A DNA stretch of 64,000 nucleotides, taken from positions 21,338,765 to 21,402,764 of the forward strand of contig NC_066322.1 of assembly GCF_022539315.1 (NCBI RefSeq). The letters run 5' to 3'. Of the stretch, positions 55,282 to 64,000 are shown one piece after another. This DNA comes from Serinus canaria. Taxonomy: Eukaryota > Chordata > Aves > Passeriformes > Fringillidae. The translations under genes and the position numbers were made by a program. Under the pieces are notes generated by a model. The model searched no databases. It was not told the DNA's origin and saw nothing but the letters and a program-made list of their open reading frames with translations. Position 1 is the first letter of the stretch; each line of letters starts with the position of its first letter.

Positions 55282-56406
55282 GTTTCCCTGAGGTGCCCTA
55301 GCTGAGTGCATACCTTCAGCTCCTGTTACAACAAGGCACTGCTTATCTCCAGAATCATTTTTGAATGGTTTTGACAGTTGAAATGAAGCAACTTCTGACA
55401 CTTCATTTATGCATATATTATGTTAAAGGAAGAATAGCTGAAGAAAGAACACTTGTCTTTCTTTTCATGAGTCTCTTTTCAGAACTTGATTAAAGCATTT
55501 TCCCTTTTTATTAAATTATTAAGACCACTTTTTATTCGTTCGGATATTAATTTGTAGTAATAGACTTCCACGCAGATAAACCAGTAATTCACTTGAAATT
55601 CTATTCTTTCCTTAACATATTAACCAAGTAAGGAATGTGAGTGTAAATATTGGCATTTAAACAGTTCTAGTTTCAGCATTTGAAACAGTTTCATTACTGA
55701 GGAATTGGAGTATTTAGATGAAGTTAAATTAGGCCACAGGAAAATATATTTTTTAAAAAGATGATGACCTAAATGGTGAATTGTGACAGCAGCCAAGTAA
55801 ATAACTTAACAAGAAAAAGCTTTGCAGAATATTGATTTAATGCATCACTTAAGCAACAGAATATCTCAAACCCGCATTATCCATGCTCTATTTCCCTGTA
55901 CCTTGGACAGTTTATCTATTCACCTCTCTCAAAGGAACAAGCACATATTTCTACATGGATTGTTTGCCTATGATGTACAGTTTTTAACACTGGTAAAATT
56001 AATCTTTAGAATAATTCTACTTTCATGAAAGATACTAGTTGGTAGAAATTTTAGAAATTTACTGGAATTAAAGTTACAGAAATTTAACCAAGATATATTA
56101 ACTATCATCTTTACTCTGGGAAAATTCATCACTGCAAAAAAAAAAAAAAAGATTTTTACTGTTTTAAAGGACTGCAAGCTGCATTTCAGATTCATTGGAG
56201 AGTTTCTAAAAAAGTATTAAAAATACCAAAAATCTGATACAAAATTACACTGATTTTAAGTTATGGCTTGAGATGTTACATCTAGAGAGACTAGAGAGGT
56301 AGTGCTTTCTCTGAGAAGGAGGGAGAAAAGACAAGCAAAAGTAATGGGGCTTTGATTTTGGCTTTTTTTTTCCCTGTTCTTTTGAAGAAATGAGTGAAAG
56401 AATCTA

Positions 56407-56745
56407 TTTTTTTTTTTTAATAGCATTCTGGTTTATTACCCGAAGTAAAATCTGGTGTTGCAAAGACTATTTCAGCTAAAATTAGACTTTATCAGTGTTA
56501 TGCCATTTAATATGCATGAATGACATCTTGATGGATAGAGAGGCATTGGATCTGAATTCTCTGATTTCCTCTCTGAGGCTGCAGAGCTGAAGCCTGACTC
56601 CATGTGCCCCAGCTGCCACGGCAGGTTCTGCACGTAGACTGCCCTGTTCCTGCAGCACACGCTCAAACAGTTCTACCAGGGTCCTACAAGAATTATGAAT
56701 ATTATGAATGAGGCCCTTCCCTACATGCCTGTCCTCAGGAAACAC
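56407..56745 (-). pseudogene. Possible processed retrocopy or terminal exon, unknown protein
   Basis: On the minus strand an 87-codon frame (56745 to a stop at 56482) has a GC-richer middle than its surroundings. Residues about 22-67 look protein-like: an amphipathic run LVELFERVLQEQ, an alanine-rich link, then LREEIREFR, a charged helix-like pattern. A TAG acceptor-like site precedes the base at 56683. Beyond the stop, AATAAA lies 44 bases on (56432-56437), and 13 bases later comes a 12-base A tract (56418 down to 56407). Stop, signal and A tract in that order and spacing resemble a reverse-transcribed mRNA end, or a real last exon beside a chance A run. I found no target site duplication and do not recognise the protein. 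Retrocopies are scarce in birds, so this is only a suggestion. Confidence 0.25.
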
Positions 56746-59700
56746 TCAAGCCACTCTTTCTACAATACCTTTGATTTTTCCTCATTAAGAACAAAATTTT
56801 AAGGGAAACGGGCTGAGTACCTATGCCACTCAGCAGCATAAGAGAAGCCCAAACAATATTGTGATTTTCATGGCATTTTTCAAGACTATGGACAGGCAGA
56901 ATACTATCCCCAGCACAGGGTTTCAATCACTTTTTATTAATATCTTCAGTATTTCCATCACTGTTACTTAGTCTCTAAGATATCTCACCGCAGCCCAGCA
57001 AAAGATATGGAGGTAAATTCAATACTGGGGAAATGAACCAGAGATTAACTTCTTGTTAGCAACACCTACTTCCCCAGACAAAAAGAAGTGGTTTTAATTT
57101 TCAGGTCTCTTTTCAGTCTTGGAGGGGCTGGCCACAAGCTCTCACTGATTTCCTTGCCTCCCTCCATGGCATGGAAAAAGGTCCCAAGCTCTTTGCAATC
57201 TGCACTTTGTAATATCTGCAAAGCAGATCTAGGGAATTACAGAAGTTACCTCCTGGCCAGTTTTATTTATCTTTTACAGTTAAAGGAGGTTATAAGAGCA
57301 TTGTTGGAGCTTATTTGACCACCCCCTTTGTAATCTCACCAGCTGAGCAAGGCAGGGAATAAGACTCATGTGTTCACCTCATGTTGATTTGTCATTTGAC
57401 ATCTGTGTCAGAGCAACACCCTCTAAGAGCAGACACTTTGATGCCACTGCAGCTTTATCTCTGTCAGGACTAGAGCTGGGTGCACTATTTACTGGGAATA
57501 ATTTATTCAGCAGATTTCACCCTTTATTCAGTTTAAGAGTTTCCTATACATGTTCCAATTAGAAGAGATAATTGGCTTAATACTCAAGCACTTCATTCTT
57601 ATTTGTTCCCATTGTCCAGAGGTGTCCTGAATAAAGTCCGGGTGAAGTCCTGGTGCACTTAAGACACTGAAACCCACTCTTCTCCTTGATTTCACTAAAG
57701 TCAGAATCTCAGTCAAGGTCCCTCAAGCAAGAAACTTCCACTTTAGACTGTGATAATACCATAAATGAGGTCCCTAATTAAACAATGGGAAGGAATAAAC
57801 GATACAGAGCAAGGGACAGACTAGTCCCTTTTTTTAAATAGAGCCATCATCATGGTGATATGCAGGAGGGCTCAGGGTAGATTTTATTCTCCTACAAGAA
57901 TCAGACACATATGCAAACATACTTTTGCAACTGGAAATATTTGAACAAGTGCAGTTTGCTCTGCCCCACCACTTTCATCCCCTCTTTCTACACCTTGTTC
58001 ATTAACTGAGATCAAAACCCTCCTGGTAAATGAATTCTTTGCTCTGTAGAGTATAAGAAATTCATTAATCAATACCAAATAGAGAATTAAAGATAAAACG
58101 TCATTTCTGGAGTAGCACTTCTGTTCAACTATACAATAATCTATTTCTGAAAGCATCTGTACCCTGTATGCACCTAGTAAGGATCAGTGCCTGAAGGCAG
58201 TACTGAACTATATTCTCTGAAATGCCTTGTGTTTTGCTAGCAATCTCCAACTCCTCTGTTCTTCAGCACTCAGTCACTAAACTATGCTGCTTAAATTATT
58301 AAATCCTTTTAATTTAAATTTTCATAAGCTACCAGAGGAAAAATGCACTTCCTTAAAGTAACAGGTCTGGCTTCTTGTAAGGAGAACTATGGTAACGTTA
58401 TTGCTTTTATGCAGTACCATCATCCTTTAAACAAACAACAAAATAAATTATTTCATTAAGGAGTAAATGTGCAAAGCAGATGGTTTAAAGAAACAAATCC
58501 TTTTGAGACTGTCCTTGTTTAAGACCACCCAAAACTGGAACAGAAATGGGGAAAATTATCTACTATCTTAATCTGTAGACTGAGATACCAGACAAGAACT
58601 ACGAATTAAAAATGGGAAATCTCATTACATCAAAATTATTGACAAAGAATAAAAATAATCTACAAGGTTTATTGTACCGGTCCACAAACACTCTATTACT
58701 TTGAAAAAATGGGAATATATATTTTACTTTAATATATTTTTACTGGAAAAGATGTTGCAACTGCTATAGGCTTGTGTCCTGGTGATGCTCTAATATCACC
58801 TGGACTACTGCAGTACTGTGCAGCCAGTGCTGTAGGGGTGGGACAGTACAGGGAATACATTATTTAATTTAGTGAATTCATATAGTTTGAAATGCTTAAA
58901 CATTCATTTATTTTCTCTGCGAAGAGAAAGATGATTTATCCCAGGGAATCATAGATTCCAATAAAAAATATTCAAAATTAGACTATGTAGGATTTTTTCA
59001 ATGAAAAGACATCTACATTTGAAACATGAACTGCTAAATACTGTCATTCTTCACCAAATACTGGATTGCACATAATTTGATAAATTATAGATTTTGAAAC
59101 CAATCTTTACAAGAAAATTAAAATATGAAGTGCCAGTTGCAGACATCTATAAGAAAATGACAGTTTGATAAATAATTTATAAAATAGATATGTAGATATA
59201 TTACTATGGGTTAATTAGGGATGAAACCACTTGCATCTGGAGCCAGAAAAAGCTACATAACCTTGTAAGAGTAGTTTGAGGGAAAAATTCCTGTTATGGT
59301 CACCAAGTTTGTGTCTATAAAGCCTTCCTCTTTTAGAATGAAAACTGAGCCAGCTGAGTATCAGACAAGTGTCTTTTAAGGAAAATGAATTTTTTATTCT
59401 GAAAGGACTTAAGAGAACAAATGATTAAAGAAAAGGGAAGAAATGGAAGAATTTTTTTAAATTACAAAATTACCCAGGGAAGGTAAAAAGCATTATTCAA
59501 AAGAAATGACCAGACTTTCTGGAATACACAGATGTGATATAGAAACAGTTTACCTAACTTTCATTTTAGGTTTAAAAGCATGGATGGTTCTAGATTTATT
59601 GATCAAGCCTTTCTGGCTAACTTAATTCTATGGTGAGCCTGTTTGTGGCCAAGCTTTAAAAGACTCATATCACTCAATTTGATCTGAGGTATACTGCAGT

Positions 59701-62700
59701 TACCAACCTGCTGTTTAAATAACATTTCATTTTATCTAGAATTTTACTTTTACAAATACAATTCTAAACACATTATTTTAATTTTCACTTGAATAAATTA
59801 GTAAAAATTTTAGGATCAATTAGTTCATAATTCTGGATTTTTTCCTATTGTATTAAGTTCACCTGAATGAGATCTGAATTCCTCACTAAGAGTCCTGTAA
59901 CCAAAATCAGGTTTATAAATACTCAACAACTACAAGCTCAACATATGCATGAAATCCAGTGCATAGATCAAGATATCAAGATCACTTTTTTACAGTGGTT
60001 AAATTACAGACATATTACCTAAGCTACCCACCAAAAGCTGTCCCTAAGCAGACAGAAGACCTGCAGAGGAAAGGAGTAAGTCGTTCTGACTTTCACTAGT
60101 GAGGGGATACCAACTTCCTCTCTGACTGTTGAAAAATCTTCCCAGAACCTCATGTGGTTTCATTCACTTCTTCAACAGAAATAGAGACCAAGGAATAAGA
60201 CTCAGTTAGAAAAAAAAACAAAAGTAAAAGATACACCCCCACCCCACCCCCCTCAAAGCCTCACAAAATCCATTATGATATTAACAGTTAAACTCATTTT
60301 TCTATGTGGCAATGGCAGACATTGCAGACTGCCCAACTAGGTCATTTGCAGCAAAGATTATTTGCTCAGACAACATTTCAGCTGTTTTAACCCCTCCTGG
60401 TGCAGGAGATGAGAACAAGCCTTTACTCACAAGCCTCTTGTACCAGACACATTTGAAAAACTCCTCGTGTTAGCTTTGGGCTGTTCTTAACTAGGGTATA
60501 GAACCCTTTCCAGAATATGTGCACACACTGCATGTGCATTTTTCTGGGCTCTGGTAATTTCTCTCCATGAAATGGCTTTTGGTTGTGCTTCATCCACTTG
60601 CTCTCTCAAAGAATTTCAATGACTTTTTTATCTTCTCTGCCTGTTTCTGGCTTCTCCAGTATCTCCTGAGATTTTTTTTTTGTCTGATTTCTTCTTTGCT
60701 TATGCACTACCAAGCCCAAGGGATTTTACTAGCAGTGACTAATATAAGCTTGAAACTTTAGCAAATACCACCTACTGCTGAATTATAAAAAGCAAAGGTG
60801 TATTGAACAGCAAAAATTCTCTGGCAAAGTTGTAAGCAAATACACAGTCTATGAAGTTCAATTACTTTCCACTGGAAAAAAATTGGAAAGGCTTAAAAAT
60901 GCTGGGCAACATGAAACCTGCATAATACAGATAATAGGACTGCATTTGATTGTGTAAAGGAACAGTTAAAACACATATTTTCAGAAGTATCCATGCAACA
61001 CATCAACATGCAAACTGCACTAGTACCTTTATTGTTTCTGAAAGAAATTTATCTCAATTTTTGATTTTTGTCTTTCTAAATGTTGTATATCTTACTAAGA
61101 AGAAGCCAAGGGGCAAATCTGCTTCTCCTCCCAAGCAGACATTGAGCTTATATTTCCACATGAAAAAAATCAATAGCTGTTTTTAAAAGTTATTTGTGAA
61201 TGCACCCTGTACAAGATGTTCAAGGCCATCCTACTTTTCCTCACCCTCACACCAACCATCTGCTCTCTAATGCTTCCAAATATTGAAAATGCTCCTTTAG
61301 TAACTATAATTTCTAACTTCAGTCATGTTTTTTCTTTCCTAGTGTTCCTGGCCAGGGAAGCAAAAAAATTCTTAGGAACAGGATGTCTATTAGACAGGAG
61401 TTAAGTGTTCCTACCAATCTTTGCTAGACAAGGGGGAAAAGCTGCAAAACCACAAAACCCTAACCCAAACCCAGAAAAGGAGACCTGTGGTGTTCAAGGA
61501 TGGAGTAACAAAGGACCACAGAGCAGTAGGATCTCCAGGCTCTGACAGCCCAGTTCATGCAGCATCTTATATCATGTGTTAAAACTTCATCACAATGACA
61601 GAATCAGCAAAGCAACGTTATTTTCCACACAGTGATAATTTAAAGATGCTCTTATTCTTTGACTGTTACAATATGAATTCATCTTTACCTACAATAGTGG
61701 TGAAAGAAGCAGTTTGTTATTCAAGGACAGTGAATATGATGTAGCCTAAATCTTTTTTTTGTTTTCTTTTCAATGGACATAACAGGGAAAATAAAATGTC
61801 CACTTAGATGCACAACTACATATAAAGATACACTTTTCTCTCTAGAGGCAACAATGATGCAAAGTATTTATCTGGTCTCCAAAACACTGTGAGTCACAAA
61901 AATGTCTGTTTGTAGCATCTAGGTCTTTCATTCATGGCTCAAGAAATGCAGGTAAATAATCACTGCTCCAGAGTCCCTAGATTTTCCTGAAATCCACTCT
62001 TGAGTTATTTGAGGAAAAAGCTTAACAATAATAAATGAACCCAGATGTTTATTCCCTCTCTGTAAAGAGCTTTTCAGCATTTTAAAATCAGAAACTGACA
62101 TTCATGAAAAAGATGTATTTAAGACAAGACCATGTATTGGTCTTAAAACCAAAGAGTTTACTGCTCTCTAGAGTAATTTTTCTTTTATTAGTATTTCTTC
62201 CCTCTTTAATTGAATTAAACAACAATAAAAAAAAAGCAACCAAATTATGAAGACCACCAGCACAGTAAAAAAAAGAAAATGTCTCCCAGGGTTTTCAGTT
62301 CTCTTCCCTCAGTGTTCTGGAGTCCAGATGTGGAAAGCCTAGTAGAGCTGAAAACATTTTTGAAGGGTGGAAAGAAAGTTTTGATGCTACTGCTGTAGCC
62401 TTATTTTATCCAAACCAGACAACTATCTTTCTTCATAAAGATTAAAAAGCCAAACAACAAACCCCACCAAACTACACCTTTTATATATTGTTACTAAACA
62501 GTATTTATAAATGAGTCTGCAGAAAAAAACCCCACTCTACATCTTCTTAGCACTTGGAAGCAAAGAAGGCCTTTACAAGGCTTTCTTAACTCAGAGTAGA
62601 ATATTTACTGTCTTCATCTTCTTTAAAATCCTGTTTGTCAGGTTTGTCAGTTTATTTTTAAGAGATGTACTTTTCCTGCTCATGTATCAAGCAAACACAT

Positions 62701-62730
62701 ATTGATTTGCTGCAGCCATACCAGGTCACA
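56746..62730. other. Unannotated AT-rich sequence
   Basis: No gene or confident repeat is seen. A C-rich stretch at about 60234-60252 and a telomere-like CCCTAACCC fragment near 61458 are isolated. Open frames are short and on both strands. Confidence 0.45.
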
Positions 62731-62754
62731 GGATATGGAGGAATGTTCCCATAT

Positions 62755-62900
62755 CTTACACAGCTACACCTGGAATATGGTGTTCAGCTAAGTGATGACA
62801 AGGGTGGTCAGTGAGGTGATGATAAAAGTCTATAAATAGCTTAAGAGGGTGAACTCTGAGGAGGGAGAAGCATTGGTTTAAGGTGGACTGAACAAGCCTG
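62755..62900 (+). mobile_element. Doubtful ancient CR1 internal fragment
   Basis: The words CACCTGGAATATGGTGTTCAG near 62766-62786 resemble the CR1 coding 3' region that reads roughly 'tggaatactgtgttcag'. Later words, near GCATTGGTTTAAGGTGGA, loosely fit the section before the untranslated end. Long mismatching stretches lie between, and the terminal octamers are absent. It may be a very old, rearranged copy or chance similarity. Confidence 0.25.
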
Positions 62901-62959
62901 ACTGGAAGAAACAAAAAGATGCCCTGACAGCCAGGGCCAAGCATAAGCTGCTAAATAGG

Positions 62960-64000
62960 ATCTCATACACACTACGATTGCCAGCAGAGCAGTCTGGGCT
63001 TGGCCTTGCATACACCACAGACATATAATGAATTTACTATTCCAGATTAATTATTCTGGGAAATTTCCAAGCATATTTAAGCACTTCAACTGCTAAATTG
63101 GGCCCCAAGTTCAACAGTCCACCAACAGGAGTCACATGCTTGGTGTATTTAGAACTAAACTCAGCATAGCACGGGAAACATGAGGGAGGAAATAAATCTG
63201 CCCAGAGAGGAAGAGGGACACAAACCCTGTAAATCTGTCATACCTCTGTTTTCTGTAGTTCTAGGAAAACATGCATGTGGGATTTGGGAAAGGTCTTTTT
63301 AATAAGGGTTAATTGGAGAAGTATGTCACACATGACTGAGTACCGTTTCAAATTACTGCTCATGCTGGCATAACTAAATTAGACAAATGACAGAATACCA
63401 AAATAGGGAATAGTCAATCGTCTTCCCTCCTACTTAATCTTTATATCTTCATTAGTCTCAAATAACAGCAATTACAGTTTTTCTGGAATTTGTTGCTTCT
63501 TTCAAAATATTATTATGACCATATCATAATATTCCCCAGAGATCCAATAGTTCTGTAAAATCTTTCTTCTGTTGTCAAATTGTAAGTCTAGGCTTTCAAA
63601 CTGCTGGATTCATTTATCTGGCTTATGTAATGCAAAAGTTCAGGATAAATAATATTGGTATAGCCCTTTCTGAGCTTAAAAAAAATCTGAAAAGAGGAAA
63701 ATAACCAGTTAGTAAACCAGATTAGTTATTCCCATGAAAATCATTGTGCTGTCTGTAACTCTGTGTTACTCTAAAAGCCAGGTCCCTAACCCCAAACCCA
63801 AAAAAGTCACTTCAGTTTCTCTCTGCTGCCCAAGTTAACTGCAAGCATTTCCTGACGCTGAGAATGCAGGCAGAAAAAGGAAAAACGTCGACTTGAGAAA
63901 AGCACAGCTTCCAATCCCCACCCACCAGCTTCAGTCAAAGGGATGACTTCAGTCCCTTTCTTAACTAATCCTGTCACTGTAAAATCCTACAGTCATTCTC
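62960..64000. other. Unannotated AT-rich sequence at the right end
   Basis: I see no gene, RNA or repeat here. The region is AT-rich unique sequence to the end of the window. Confidence 0.5.

Larger units (their letters stand above)
52280..56406. other. Unannotated AT-rich sequence
   Basis: No gene is supported. Contents are a 20-bp imperfect tandem duplication at 53138-53177, a TA-rich run near 54136-54162, a T run of about 14 near 55203, a hairpin at 55259-55281, and an A15 run near 56136. Short open frames are unrecognised. Confidence 0.45.

Noticed and set aside
56136..56150. A15 run as a retrocopy tail
   Set aside because: No polyadenylation signal at the right distance on the plus strand and no coding-like sequence before it.
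60234..60252. C-rich run that might form a G-quadruplex or i-motif
   Set aside because: Only three usable runs are present, one short of the usual four-run requirement.
61455..61475. Telomere-like CCCTAACCC fragment
   Set aside because: Only about one and a half units; too short to call an interstitial telomeric repeat.

Overview
This looks like a gene-poor stretch of a bird nuclear genome. The background is AT-rich, there are no bacterial-style operons, and no reading frame matches a protein family I recognise. Two fossil CR1 retrotransposons, with the ATTCTRTG-type terminal octamers of that family, point to a bird. A solo retroviral LTR also fits, and its sequence style recalls passerine elements, though that narrower placement is from memory and is low confidence. 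I see no rRNA, tRNA, CRISPR array, bacterial insertion sequence or mitochondrial insert.

Layout: an AT-rich left end leads to a dense CpG island at about 1.10-1.67 kb, which runs into a 57-bp tandem duplication ending near 1.78 kb. A possible short coding exon lies at about 6.2 kb (weak). A second, smaller CpG-rich block sits at 10.77-10.98 kb. A plus-strand CR1 3' end is at 12.55-12.77 kb, followed by two perfect inverted repeats at 13.3 and 13.7 kb. From 13.8 to 31.2 kb I see only AT-rich unique sequence. A pure (GAAAAA)n tract of about 21 units is at 31.2 kb, a GAT/ATC palindrome at 37.3 kb and a minus-strand CR1 end at 40.9 kb. The solo LTR (51835-52275) has 8-bp terminal inverted repeats and a 4-bp target duplication. 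At 56.4-56.7 kb, on the minus strand, a short GC-richer reading frame is followed by AATAAA and then an A tract, suggesting a retrocopy or a terminal exon. A doubtful old CR1 piece may lie near 62.8 kb.

I cannot assemble a multi-exon gene or a pathway from this window. The likeliest functional sequences are the two CpG islands, as candidate promoters of an unseen gene or long non-coding RNA. Nothing here supports a claim of a new multi-gene system.
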